Shown: in pieces, positions 21,620-33,844 of the stretch
Layout of the letters: every line of letters starts with the position of its first letter
Position numbering within the stretch: position 1 is the first letter of the stretch
Origin: Bidens hawaiensis
Lineage: Eukaryota; Streptophyta; Magnoliopsida; Asterales; Asteraceae
Direction of reading: 5' to 3'
Assembly (NCBI GenBank): GCA_021521415.1
Contig: JAIQDT010010136.1
Coordinates: forward strand, 1-64,000
DNA: 64,000 bases
Translations under genes and position numbers: made by a program
Notes under the pieces: model-generated
Told to the model about the DNA's origin: nothing
Database searches by the model: none
Seen by the model: only the letters and a program-made list of their open reading frames with translations

Positions 21620-22684
21620 ACTTTTGAGTGGGTCCCTTTCTTTCATCAAATGACACTCATACACGCAATAGCATTTAGTGGTGCTTTAATCGGTGAGGGT
21701 CAAGTTAGTAGAAACGAATCAAAATAACTTTTTTATTTTATTTTTTTGAAAGACAAATCAACAAAACAAAAATAAAGGTTTTTCTAACAATCAACAAATA
21801 AAGTCTATCTATTACCACCCAATTTAACATTTTCTTAATCCGATTAAACCCGAAAACTTTGATATATTCAAGTTTTTTCCACATAAACTTTTGTTTGAGA
21901 AAGTAGCATTATTCGTAATATGTTGGATACACGAACAAGCAAATTGTATGTATGAATTTAAGATGTAAATAAATTGAACCGGACGAGATTTTGTTCGTGC
22001 TCATTCGTTAAACTTTTTTAGACAAACGATGGGTTTATGAACACTTTACAAACGAAATTTTGTGCCTGTGTTCATTCGTTAACGAGTTGAGCTTGTTTGT
22101 ATCCATATGTGTCCATTCATTACTTTTGTAAAAGGACGCAAGCGGACACTACTAGAAACTAAATGACACAAACGAACAACGAACACTAATTGACACTAAC
22201 GGACACAAATAAACATATACAAACAAATATAAACATATATTATTTTGACAATAATAAACGCTAAATAAAAACAAAATCACATAAAAATCCAAAAGTACAC
22301 TATATAATTTAAAAAAAAAGCTTAACATAGTAATTATAATATAAGCATACCAAAATAGTAACAGTGAAAAATAAATAAATAAATAAATGAAGATAGCAAT
22401 AGTAAAATTTTAATAAATGAGCATATATATGTAAACGAACATAATCGGATGGACGTTAACGAACAAACCTAAACGAATATATTACAGAAAGTTCACGAAC
22501 ACAATTGGACGAACGTGTTCTCTGTTCGTGTCTGTTTGCTATGCTACTGAACGGAATTCTTTGTTATTGTTCGTTCATTTATTAAACGAGATAATATAAA
22601 CGAAGTTCCCGTTAAATAGTTCACGAACAATTCACCGAACAGTTGGTTCGTTTACAATCCTATGAATGATTGGTATTACATTAC
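21620..22684. other. No gene; degenerate repeat rich in GTTCGTTTRCGAAC-like words
   Basis: Between about 21990 and 22660 many direct and inverted copies of TTCGTT, GTTCACGAAC and AAACGAAC words occur, as in the worn ends of some plant DNA transposons. No terminus, TSD or ORF could be fixed. Confidence 0.4.
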
Positions 22685-22687
22685 TTA

Positions 22688-22996
22688 GAGCATTCACATC
22701 TCATTCCCCATCCCCATCTCTATAATTACACTACAAAACACTACATTTCTTTTTCCTGTTTAATTAAATAATACTTTTATCATTACAGTTTTCTCTCTCT
22801 TCTACTCACAATCAATCCAACGAATATTAAAAAATAAATAGGGGCAAACAATGTTCCCAAAATGTTACCCCAAATTTACAAAAAATCACTACATTTCTCT
22901 CTCCACCCTATAATTTACACTTACAATCATTCAAAACCTCACCCTAAAATTTACCAATCCCCTCACATAACCATGAGGGATGGGATGTGAATGCTG
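22688..22996. mobile_element. Tourist-like MITE (PIF/Harbinger type)
   Basis: 309 bp. The left end GAGCATTCACATCTCATTCC and the right end, in reverse complement CAGCATTCACATCCCATCCC, form ~25-bp imperfect inverted repeats. TSD TTA at 22685-22687 and 22997-22999. AT-rich, non-coding interior. Confidence 0.82.
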
Positions 22997-22999
22997 TTA

Positions 23000-24350
23000 C
23001 AATGGGTCGAAAGAGAATAAACTTTGCATAGGTCCCACTGACTGGTCTATAAGACTATAACCGAAGGTCATGATATGTTTATGACATGATGTACTCACTC
23101 AAACTCGACATGTGAATATATACATTTTGCGCAGCTTGTGTCTTTTTCCTATTTCAGTCTTTCAACTAATTTACCATTTCTGGCCCAAACAAACGAGTCT
23201 AGTTACATCCCAACTAATCATTTAGTGATTCACATTTACCATCACTGACTGCTCTATCTAAGTATCTAATATCTATATCTATAGTTGCAGCATTCAGGCC
23301 ATTCTCTTGATTTCCATCCTTTTCCATTTTTATAATGCAACCAAATAACTAAATATTATATTTCCTTCAATTTTATTTAACTTACCACATGTTCTCTATC
23401 TTTTCTTCTTAATTTCTTATCTCACTCATGAACTCTTATTTTGTATATATTTTTCCTTTTTAGACATTATATATATTAGAAGAGGGATTTATTCCCCTTC
23501 CATATTTACTATTCATCTTTGTTTTTTTTTACTTTTAAAAATAAAATATATTTAACAAACCTTGGGTTTAAAAAACATAATAGTTAAAGAAAAAGAAAAA
23601 AAAGTGTTAATTACATTCATGAGTTAAATTAGAAGGAAAATATAAAAAAAATTATAACTTTACAATTATATCCTCATAGCAACATGAAAAAGATAATTGT
23701 GATGAGGTAAATTAGTAATATTGTAATGAGCTATAAACATTCCTTTCACAATTCACAATCAGACCATATTTGGCTGAAAAGTTTTGAAGGAAAAAACCAT
23801 AACTTTTCTTTTCATTATCTTTATTTTCTTTTAAAACAAAAACTCAAGAATGAAAAAAGAAAAAATTTCTTATCTTTTCTTTTCAAAACTCTTAAATAAA
23901 AAACTCAAGAATGAAGTGTAAACGTGGGCAGGTGTCGGTTTTACATATTTTATTTGTCGGTTAAAATTTTAAACTTTGCTTTCGTATTTGTTATGGTTGG
24001 TCTTTAAAATAACCGAAACCTTTTTTATGATTTATAATTATCCCATCGTCATGTGTTTATATATCTGTGTTTCGACGTTTAACACCACGCTTTTAATATT
24101 TGCGTTTTTGGCTTTCTAATTCATGTTTACCAATTTGTGTTGGTACTGCCAATACTAACCGAGTTTGTATTGGTTCGCTACTGTAACATGCTGGATTTTT
24201 TGGTTCCTCGTATGACAGTAAGTTGTATGTTAGCAGGTTTATTTCTTTTGTTTACTTTTGATGTCGTAACCCGATGCATCGATTCATGTTGATTTCGCAT
24301 AGACTCACAACACGTTCGTGGTTTAACCTTTTAAATATGTTTTTTTGTTC
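23000..24350. other. No gene seen; AT-rich intergenic sequence
   Basis: T/A-rich sequence without coding frames. Part of it may be the body of a Helitron whose 3' end is at 24393. Confidence 0.45.
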
Positions 24351-24360
24351 GGTTTAATGG

Positions 24361-24393
24361 TCCCGTTGCGAAGCGCGGGGTCATAAATCCTAG
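24361..24393 (+). mobile_element. Candidate Helitron 3' terminus
   Basis: CCCGTTGCGAAGCGCGGGG, which can form a short GC hairpin, is followed 8 bases later by CTAG and then T (24394). A hairpin, short spacer, CTRR and host T is the Helitron 3' signature. The matching 5' TC end was not located, so length and identity are uncertain. Confidence 0.45.
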
Positions 24394-24770
24394 TTCGTAT
24401 ATATTTATTGAGAGATTGAATAGTAAATTTATAAATTTATATAATCACTACTTATTAAACTCTAAATTTTAAGATGGTAGAGACAGAAATACAATACGCT
24501 GCTATGAGCCTATGACGGCTAACAGAGCACAACTTTGCACAATAGCAATAGCAATCAAGATTTCTGATTTATTTTTCTTGCGGTTACTCTAAAAGTTTTA
24601 TTAGGGGACCGGGGGTGGTGCGTGATGAAGACACCATCACGCGTGATGGTTGCGAGAACACCGCCTTCGGGCCTCTCATCATGCGTGTCATCGCCATTTT
24701 TTGTTGGTTCATTTGATTTATACATTTCGTGGCTTAATTATATCACACATATATAATCCACAAAAGCGGT

Positions 24771-25751
24771 TGAAGAAACACTAAGTGACCCCGGCAGATT
24801 ACGGATAATCTTAGGGTCAAGTAGATGTTTCCCACGAGGGTTAGGTCCGGCAAAGATGGTTATTCTTCTGATGACCTGCAAAACAGACACCGTGAGCTCG
24901 TCACTGAGAAAGGGGGGTACCTCCTTGTGACCACCCTTCGGCGTGAGAATCAGACTAGATTGCTCTGAATATAAATGTATATTAAGAGAAATAGCTAGAG
25001 CAGATTAGATATGTGATGGTATAAGATAGTATATGATACCGTTCCAAGGTGTTGGAGTATTTATAGCCGAAGGTAGGTTTCCAAGCAGGTACAGCCAGCT
25101 GTATAATATTCCTTTTCTACCAACTGTGGGCTACGCACGTGCCATGCTGGTGGTTGGTGGGTAGGCAGCGGCTGATAGTGACATGGCCGGCTGTGTACTA
25201 TTCCTTTTCCACCAACTGCAGGCTATGTACGTGCCACGACAAGGGTTGGTGAGTAGGCAGCGGCTGATAGTGACATTTTGTACTAGAGCGTGCTCCTCGT
25301 CGTACTGTTGTCAGTGAGCTGTCACCCTGTGATTGGTTCATGGGCTGCTTTGGTCAGATCTTGTCTATTTTGTCCATATCTTGGCAGGTATAGTACAAAA
25401 GATCCTCCAGAAGCGTACGGACTGGCTCATTTGGGCGGGAGTATTCCCGCCTTGCTCATTCCTTCTTCAGATGACATTACTGAATTATTGAGAGTTAGTG
25501 CCTTGTGCGTGTAGCCTTGCTATTAGTGCGGGTAGCCTTCCCTGATGGCTTGTATCCACAGCTGCGGGAACAGGCGGGGTACTTCACCATTGGGAGGCTT
25601 TTCCTGCGGGAACAGCTTGCGTACTGCGCGTAAGGTCTTCATCTCTCTGAGCATGGTGGGTCCTGCGGAACCAGTTGGTCTTTGCGCAGACGTCCCTCTT
25701 CAAGGTGAGTCTTGCGGGTCCAACTGGGCCCTGCTGGGACCTACCTCTTCA
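24771..25751 (-). repeat. 3' LTR of family A element
   Basis: 981 bp; on the minus strand TGAAGAGGTAGG...GTGTTTCTTCA. Closely similar to the solo LTR at 20617-21614. Base pairs outside are GCGGT (24766-24770). Confidence 0.92.
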
Positions 25752-26136
25752 AGTCCCCCCAGTTCAATGTTCTTCTCATGAATTGTTAATAAGTGAGGTG
25801 AACTTTTGGACTTAAGCAAAGGGTTTTGAAAAAGGTTTTTAGTTTTAAGGTTTTCCGTGGGGATTCTTCCCGCGGCTTTCCTAATGTCACGTGCAGAAAT
25901 TCCCGACTTTTCTGCTTGATCTTTGGGTATGATGCGGGTAGGTGTGTAACCTCCTCGCAAGTCAGGAGCGTTGAGTTTCACTTGTGTAGATTCTCCACGA
26001 GGTTTTGGTAGTTTTAGACATAGTGATCAATTATGTTAAACAACCAATTCCATCTTGGAGCTTCAAACAATCTAGTTCTCAACGTTCCCGCTATGCGGGG
26101 ATGTTATTTCCCTTTCCACAAGCATGGCCCAAAAGA

Positions 26137-26430
26137 TCCTTCTTGGTTTTAATTCCCTGCAAGTGCTAAGTATGTGAAGGGTTTCGCCTTGACACTGTAC
26201 CCGCACTCGTCTTATAGTTACTTGACTTCCAAGGTATTCTTGGCTTCAATTCCCTGCAGGTGCTAAGTATGTGAAGGGTTTCGCCTTGACACTATACCCG
26301 CACTTGTCTTACGGTTTCTTGGTTACCAAGGTATTATTGGCTTCAATTCCCTGCAGGTGCTAAGTATGTGAAAGGTTTCGCCTTGACACTGTACCCGCAC
26401 TTGTCTTATGGTTTCTTGGTTACCAAGGTA
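26137..26430 (+). repeat. ~97-bp tandem repeat, three copies
   Basis: Each unit contains GCTAAGTATGTGAAGGGTTT and ends with CTTG-GTTACCAAGGTA; the copies begin near 26139, 26236 and 26333 and are over 90% alike by eye. Confidence 0.88.
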
Positions 26431-26512
26431 AGGGGGTATATTCCCTCTTATTTTTGAATCTTTGTTTCACGCATATTTTAGTTTAACTTAGCAATTTCTT
26501 GAGTAGTTTGGA

Positions 26513-27196
26513 TAAGTTAACCTTTCAACGTGGCAGATGATAGGTTAAAGTTTTGCTATCTTTCGTGATTGTGCGGGTAAGACCGTCACTTTCACTTGGC
26601 TAAACTTTACCTATATCTGACCTGTGTGAAGGTTTTCCTCATCTTTTCCTTAGAAATTGTCTAAGTGTTTTAAATAAGTTAACCTTTCGACGCGCGGTTG
26701 TCAATAGGTTGATGTTCAGTTTCCTCTATCATGATTGTGCGGGTAGGACCCTCACTTTCATTTAGTGGGATGACCAAACTTTACCTATAACTGACCTGCG
26801 TGAAGGTTTTCCTCATCTTTTCCTTAGAAATTTTTGCCGTTTCTTGTGTTTATGCGGGTTTTGCCGCCTTGCACACGCAACGACTTACTTCCCCACTTAT
26901 TTATGCGGTGAATACCGGCATATCAGTGTTTTGAATAAGTTAACCTCTCGACGCGCGGTTGTCAATAGGTTAATGTTCAGTTTTCTCTATCATGGTTGTG
27001 CGGGTAGGACCGTCGCTTTCATTTAGTGGGATGACCAAACTTCACCTATAACTGACCTGCGTGAAGGTTTTCTCATCTTTTCCTTATAAATTTTTGCCGT
27101 TTTTTGTGTTTATGCGGGTTTTGCCGCCTTCCACACTCAACGACTTACTTCCCCACTTATTTATCCGGTGAATACCGGCATATCAGTGTTTTGAAT
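26513..27196 (+). repeat. ~165-260-bp tandem repeat, three copies
   Basis: Units begin ATAAGTTAACCT at 26513, 26677 and 26934. They share GGTTGTCAATAGGTTAATGT, TTTCATTTAGTGGGATGACC and TTTTCCTTAGAAAT. The first unit lacks a ~95-bp tail (ATGCGGGTTTTGCCGCCTT...) present in the other two. Confidence 0.85.
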
Positions 27197-27292
27197 AAGT
27201 ATAAAGGTAAGGCTATCAACACAATGTGATAAAGGAGAATCATTTCCATTAGAAGTGGCTCTAGGCCTTTTCTTTATAAGTTTGGAATTGAT

Positions 27293-30200
27293 CTACATGT
27301 AACATTTGCGTAATTGAGCTCCATTCCATGTTCTTGGGATGGGGGTGCCATCGAGCCTTTCGAGCCGGTATGCGCCCTTTCCCAAAACTTCTTTGTTAAT
27401 GTATGGCCCTTCCCAGACCGGGGCCAACTTTCCTAGGCGTTCTTGGTTTGAAGCCTCGTTGTTACGCAGTATGTAGTCTCCGACATTGAAGTTGCAGAGT
27501 TTTACCCGCGTGTTGTAGTACTTTTGCATTTGTCGCTTGTAGTTCTCTTCACGCGCTGCGGCTAAGTCTCTGCGTTCTTCGGTTAGCATAAGGTCTAACC
27601 GTCTTTCCGTATCATTGTCTTCTGGCTGAATCAAGACCCTTGGTGAGGGTAAACCAATTTCGACCGGGACCATGGCTTCAGTGCCATAAGTGAGGCTGAA
27701 CGGGGTTTCTCCCGTACTGGCCTTTTTCAGCGTTCTGTTTGCCCAAAGAACGTATGGAACTTCGTCCACCCAGCCGGATCTGTGTTCCAAGAGTCTTTTC
27801 TTTATGCCGTCGACGATGCTCTTATTTGCTCTTTCCACCTCACCATTACCCTGCGGGTGCGCCACTGAGGTAAAGGTGTGGGTGATTTGAAGTTCTTCCA
27901 TCCACTTTTGTAGCTTCTTGTCAGCAAAGTTGGTGCCGTTATCGCTCACCAAATTCTGGGGAAGTCCAAAACGACAAATAATAAATTCCCAAATAAATTT
28001 TTTGATATGTTTTGCGGTTGTTTGGGCTAAGGGTTTTGCTTCTATCCACTTGGTGAAGTAGTCGATGGCTACCACCAGAAACTGAACGTTCCCTGCTGCT
28101 GTGGGAAATGGGTCTGTCACATCGATGGCCCACTTCTGAAATGGCCATGAAGAGGTGACTGGAACAAGTTCATTATTCGGGCGATGCGTGTTGGGTGCAT
28201 AGAGTTGGCAAGACCTACACTTTCTGATGTATGCCAGCGCATCTGTATGCATCCCCGGCCAAAAGTATCCCTCGTTATTTAGCTTAGCTACAACAGCGCG
28301 TGGACCTGCGTGTACTCCACAGATGCCCTAGTGCACTTCCCTTAGGAGGTAGCCAGCATCTTGGTTGTCCACGCATCTTAGGAGTGGGCCAAGAAAATTA
28401 CGCCTGTAAAGGATGTCATCGATGAGTTGATAGTTCAGTGCTTTACAGCGTATTTTTCTTGCCTGTGTTTTTGACTCTGGTAGTATACCCGCCGCAAGGT
28501 AATTTATTATTGGTGTCATCCACGTTTCTGTGCCGGTTTGGATGACACAGATTTCCTTGTGCGGGACTGATGGTGCTCCAAGGAGTTCAATGCGGATGTC
28601 CTTTCCCAAGTGGGTGAAGGCTAATGATGCAAGCTTGCTTAACGCATCCGCAGATTTGTTTTCGCTACGCTTGACGTGTATGACCTTACAATCGTTAAAG
28701 TCGCGCATAAGGGTTTTTGCTTGTGCGAGGTACAGGGCCATTGTGTCGTTCACGGCCGTGTACGTCCCGTTTATTTGGTTGGCTACTAACATGGAATCCA
28801 CGTGGGCTTCCAAGTTTTTCACTCCCATCTTACGCGCAATTCTCAGCCCGGCCAAGAATGCTTCATACCCCGCTTCGTTATTTGTACTTGGAAAATCCAG
28901 TCGAATAGCGTAAGTGTATTCTTGGCCTGCTGGGTTGGTTAGTTTCAACCCTGCGCCTGAGCCCTCGTTGCTGGCTGCTCCATCAGTGTAGAGTCGCCAG
29001 ACATCATCGATGTCCTGTGCTGGAGAGGGTTGAGCCTCCTCCTGGCACTCTTTCTCCCGCGAAGCGGGGACTTCTGCAATAAAGTCGGCCAAGACCTGGC
29101 CTTTTATGGCTGGCTTCGGCTTGTACTTTATCGCGTATTCTCCCAATTCTATTGCCCATTTGGCTAGGCGTCCTGACAATTCAGGTTTGCCTAGAACGTT
29201 TGCGAGTTTGAAGTTGGTGAGAATGGTGATTGGGTGACCTTGGAAATATCGTCTTAGCCTGCGTGAAGCCTGTACAAGTGCTAAGACTATTTTTTCCAGA
29301 GTAGAGTACCGGGTTTCTACGTCTGTTAGGACACGGCTAACATAGTAGATTGGCATCTGGATGCTTTTTCGCTCTACTAGCAGGACGGCCCCGGTTGCTC
29401 TATCTGTGGCGGAAAGGTATAGGATTAATTCCTCCCCCGCTTCTGGTGCTGTGAGCGTTGGGAGTTCGATCAAGCGTGACCGAATTTCCTGAAAAGCTGT
29501 TTCCGCTTCTGGTGTCCAGCGGAAGTGCGTTTTCTTTAAACAGTTTCTCAATGTTGACACGAATGGGAACGACCTATCCGCATGGTTTGCCAAAAAGCGG
29601 TTAAGTGCGACTAGGCGTCCATTCAGTGTCTGAGCTTGCTTGATGGTAGTAGGTGATTCCATTTTGATAATGGCTTCGACCTTTTCAGGGTTCGCTCTGA
29701 AGCCATCTTTAGTAACAATGACTCCTAAGAACTTCCCTTCTTCCATCCCAAAGGAACACTTGCTCGGGTTGAGCTTCATGTTTATCTTTCTGAGCGTGTT
29801 GACAGTTTCTTCGATGTCTTTCAACATCGTTTCTGGGTCAGGGCTTTTGATGACCAAGTCATCCATGTAGACTTCCAAGTTCCTCCCAATTTGGGCATGA
29901 AACTCTTTGTCCATCAGGCGTTGGTATGTGGACCCGGCATTCTTAAGTCCGAATGGCATCATTTGATAACAAAATGTGCCATCGGGCGTCCGAAATGCGG
30001 TTTTGTCCTGATCGTCAACGGCCATGTGGATTTGATGGTACCCCTTATACGCATCAAGGAAGCATTTAAGGCGATACGGTGCTAACGAATCTACCTTAAG
30101 ATCAATTTCGGGTAACGGGTAACAATCTTTGGGGCATGCTTTGTTTAAGTCTTTGAAATCCATGCACATGCGCCATTGTTGTTAGACTTCGGTACCATGA

Positions 30201-31058
30201 CGGGATTTGCAACCCATGTTTGATATCTGCTAACGCGTACGATGCCCGCGTCAAGGAGTTCCTTGACTTGGGTTCTACACGCGTTAGCTTGTTCCGCCCC
30301 CATTACTCTGCGCTTTTGTATGACTGGCGTAAAAGCCGGGTCACACTTGAGCTTATGCTCTGCCTTACTTCGAGGTACACCAGTCATGTCAGCTGGTGTC
30401 CACGCGAAGATGTCAGCGTTTTTCTGTAGTAAACGTTTGAGTAAGGTGCGCGTAGGATCAGTGACTGTTGGGCCAATGGTAACAGCCTGGTCAGGGTATT
30501 TGCCATTGAAGGCCCATTCTTCTGGTTCGGTGATTGTTGGTTTAGCCATCTTTGGTTTGGGTTTTGATGAGACAGATGCGATGCATACCTGGGGAATACC
30601 GGTGATCATCGCTACACCCTCAGCTGTTGGCCATCCCATCATGCCGTGGACTGAAGATACCACGGCATTGAATCTTGCCATCCCGTCTCTCCCGAAGAGA
30701 ATGTCGTATGTGTGGTGTGGCTTCCTCATTACGACAAAGTCCACGTCTTTTGTGCGGGGGTGTTTCCCGTCTGTGAGAATGACGGGGAAAGATAGGATAC
30801 CCAGGGGGTGTTTGTGCTGCCGTCGAACCCTTCCATCGAGGCGTAGACCGTTTCCAGGCGTTCCTTTTCTTCGTCGTCTAGCTTGTCGAAGAACTGCCTG
30901 TACATAACCGTTGACGAGGCGCCGTTGTCAGCAAGAGTGCGGGAAGTGATGTAGTGCCCCAGCTGGCTTTTGATGACGATAGGGCCTTCTTTGCTGGGTC
31001 CTCCTGGCACTCGCAGGAAGCGCACCTCAGCTTCCTTCCACGCGCATGGTTCTGTCGT
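27293..31058 (-). pseudogene. pol: Protease-RT-RNase H-integrase region of family A element
   Basis: Read on the minus strand: protease-like block (31025-30840) with LADNGASSTVMY in place of the expected D-S/T/G-G active site; a block with a DMTGVPRSKAEHKL segment (~30370); RT with CMDFKDLNKACPKDCYPLP and catalytic YMDDLVIKS (~29860); RNase H (~29420); archaeal-type RNase H with LYTDGAASNEGSGAG (~28985), the mark of the Tat lineage; then integrase with its HHCC motif, SDNGTNF and ERANKS (27293-28252). Frameshifts occur near 31060, 30835 and 30180. An in-frame TAG near 28330 separates RT/RNase H from integrase, where family B has Glu. Not translatable as one product. Confidence 0.9.
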
Positions 31059-32656
31059 TCATCTTTTTCTTCCTCTGACGTTACTATGAACCATGTGGAT
31101 GCTGATGTCAACGGGCTTTCGTCCGTTGCTTTTGTATCGGTTATCATTCTTCCCTCCATTCTTGATTGATGTCACAAGGTGTGTAAGTTTTCCATCATTG
31201 ACAAATGTTTCAACAATATCCCTCAAGGATATACACTCCTCAGTGGTGTGACCCTTTGTCCCGTGGAAGTCACAAGATTTGCTCTGATCCGCGTTATGTC
31301 GCTGCCGGACCATTGGAGCTTTTGGCCATAGGAGTTTTTCGGTGGCAAATATCTCCGTGACGCTTTTGGTGAGTGGCGTCCACCGGGGGTTTCGGCTTGA
31401 TGGGTGCGTGTTATCCCTTCCACCTACTAGAGGGCGAGAGCTGGATGAGGTGTCAAAGTTTACCCTTGACTGCCAAATACCTAGCTTCCTCTTTTTGTTT
31501 TGTCGGGCGGTTCGGACGTTGTTTTCTCTAGTCCTCTGCGTGTAGAGGTTTGTACTCTGGGGAAGATCCCTACCCAGTTGCTTCTCCGTTTCGGCAAAGC
31601 GCTTGGCCGCCGTCATGATGGCATCCCATGTGGATGGCATGCCGTCTTTACCCGTCAACGTGCGGATAAGCTCTGGGCATTCGGCGCCCTGGATGAAATC
31701 GGCGCGAACAAGATCTTCGCTTATGGTGCCCAGACTCAGCTTTTTCGATTTGAAGCGAGTGATGAAGTCTAGTAAAGATTCATCCTCTTCTCTAACGCAG
31801 TTGAGGATCGTCCACTGCTCTTCAGTATATTTCCTCTGTTGGCTGAAGTGCTGGCTGAACTTGTGTTGGAAGTCCGCCCAATCATAGATGTGGTGGACCG
31901 GTAAACGATCAAACCACGCCCTGGCCGCTCCAACCAGCGTCATCTGGAACATATAACACCACGTGGGTTCCGTCCAGTTGCTGACGGTTGCCCCCGCTAT
32001 GAATCTGTTCAAGTGATCATCTGGGTCGGATATACCATCATAAGTGCCGATGTTGGACATCTGTTTGGCACTCTTCGGGGCGATTGCTTCCGCAATGTCC
32101 CTTGCAAACTTGGACGTTCCCGCATTTGCAACAGTTGGTCTAAAGGTTTTGGATAAGTCACGTGGGTTTCTCCCCGCGTTCCTTGGTTTGAAAGTTTCTC
32201 CAAAATTCCTTTTCGGTTGGAAGTCCGTTTCCTTGCGCTTCTCTTTCGCTCTATGACGAGGGTTTGCGTCACTGTCGGACTCTTCCCAATCATCGTCCAA
32301 GTACTCGCACTCATTGCTCATGTTGAGCTGTTGTCGAGTGTTCCCGAACTCGTCATTAGCCTGTTGGAGTGAACGTAAACGTTCATCCAACTCAGCTTGG
32401 AATTCTTTCTGACGTGCTTCTGCCCACGCTTTAACTTGATCAAGTGTTTGGCGGGGGAGCCTCGTTTGTTGTTTCTCCAACTGGGTATCAATGAATCCCA
32501 GGGAAGGATTGTTTACTGCACTTGCCCCGGCTTGGGTAACCGGGGTAGTGTTCGTAAAATTTGTGTACTCGCCGGTGTTCCCCCAGTAGCTGGGGTTGTG
32601 GTTACCGGGGTTTCTTGGTCACTCGCTGGCCTTGGCACCGGAGTAACCTTAACCAT
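31059..32656 (-). pseudogene. gag: gag of family A element
   Basis: Capsid gene starting at 32654-32656, 65 bases after the primer site. One base is missing in a C run near 32580 compared with the copy at 1-456, so the first ~60 codons and the following 473-codon frame (32480-31059) are in different frames. The capsid core (YDGISDPDDHLNRF, then WTEPTWCYMF to TLTGKDGMPSTWDAI) is intact at ~31550-32060. A zinc-finger-like CDFHGTKGHTTEEC (~31270) follows. The frame ends in a basic GRKR tail where a shift cuts off the protease. Function by homology to retrotransposon gag. Confidence 0.88.
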
Positions 32657-32734
32657 CTTTCCAGAGGTTTTGAAAAAACTGAGAAAATTAGTTCTAGCTT
32701 TTATGCACGGATGGCGCTAATGAAGAAACACTAA

Positions 32735-33130
32735 AGTTGGAGCTCGAAGTGGGTCTCCACCGGAGAACCATACCGGCGTCCCCTCAAAGTTGGAGCTCAA
32801 AATGTTTATTTTTTTATAAATTTTATCTTTTATATTAAATGTAAAAAATAGGTCATAGGATAGTCTGTGTAGTAAGAAAAATGAAGGGCGGGTGTTAATT
32901 TAGGTACCACGATCACTGCAAAGACTATGACGTTACTTGTCAAGAGTACATAGTACTTCATGCTCATCTTTATCTTCTGCTTTTCCAATGTTACCGGTGT
33001 ACTATTATTTCAAACAACAAAAGATAAAATAACAATAATAGTTAAGTGTTATTGTTATTATAATATTAGGGAGTGTGAATAAGGCTTTTTTTTCTTCGTC
33101 TTGAGTTACACACACCAAGAACGTTATTTA
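32735..33130. other. No gene seen
   Basis: Spacer next to the truncated 5' LTR. The word AAGTTGGAGCTC occurs at the breakpoint (32734) and again near 32790. Confidence 0.5.
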
Positions 33131-33645
33131 AACACTAGGAGAGTATGTATGACTCGTATGAGGTTTATACAATTCGTATAGGTACAAAGTCAAGTTATTT
33201 TTGGTTAAGAATTACATGTGTACCGTATAGCCCCTGTACGAGCCGTATATGGCTATACGACTCGTATAGAGCCTTTATGACTTGTATATGTGTTCTTTTT
33301 TAAGATTACTTTAAAATTACAAAATATATTATAAATAACATCTGAGTTGGTTATAATTACATAAATCTTAAATGGTTGGAGCAAAAAAATTAATACACGT
33401 CTTGTATAGACAAGAAAATAAGAAAATAATATAGATCTCCAGTCAAAGTGCAGGTTGACATGTTGTATATGAGTCGTATATACGGCTCGCACAGGTCAGA
33501 CGAGTTAAGTGGGCTATACGAGCTAGAAAACCAATACGACTCGTATATAATGAAAAACGTTGTCACACTGTCACCTCCGTACGCATATCAATAAGTTAGG
33601 GTTATACGACTCGTATAGGCCATATACGGGCCTTATAGACTTATT
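33131..33645. repeat. Cluster of palindromic TATACGACTCGTATA-like words
   Basis: At least eight short near-palindromes (for example TATACGACTCGTATAG near 33260 and 33602, GAGTCGTATATACGGCTC near 33471) are scattered through 500 bp with irregular spacing. No coding function. Confidence 0.7.
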
Positions 33646-33844
33646 TACACACCAGGAGGCTGGTGTTTGAATATAACCACCATTTCCTTCCTACGTTACA
33701 CCATAGGTTTTCAACTTTTGTGGCGGTGCAACGAGTGTTAAATGGCATCGGGGGATGGTTTCTCCGAGGACGCAAGGAGTGCCCGAGAATTAGAGTTATG
33801 CCCTATGGGAGTAACTCTATAGGAGAAACTCTCTAGAGGTTCTG

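Larger units (their letters stand above)
25752..27292 (-). other. 3' untranslated region of family A element
   Basis: 1.5 kb between the integrase stop and the 3' LTR. It holds two tandem arrays (26137-26430 and 26513-27196) and no credible ORF. Arrays here are a known habit of Tat-lineage elements. Confidence 0.7.
24771..32734 (-). mobile_element. Tat-lineage Ty3/gypsy retrotransposon, family A, nearly full length
   Basis: Minus-strand element: 5' LTR stub (32734-32721), primer site (32720 down), gag, protease, RT, RNase H, second RNase H and integrase (to 27293), a repeat-rich 3' untranslated region, polypurine tract (AACTGGGGGGACT, just right of 25751) and 3' LTR (25751-24771). The 5' LTR is reduced to its last 14 bases, so no LTR comparison or TSD check is possible. 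All coding domains are present but disrupted by several frameshifts and one TAG. Unlike family B it has no antisense gene between pol and the 3' LTR. Confidence 0.9.

Noticed and set aside
26137..27196. CRISPR-like arrangement of repeats
   Set aside because: Units are long, contiguous tandem copies without unique spacers, in plant DNA, inside an LTR element.
28530..31887. Plus-strand ORFs (127, 221 and 94 codons) across family A gag-pol
   Set aside because: Opposite-strand shadows of gag and pol; no family resemblance.
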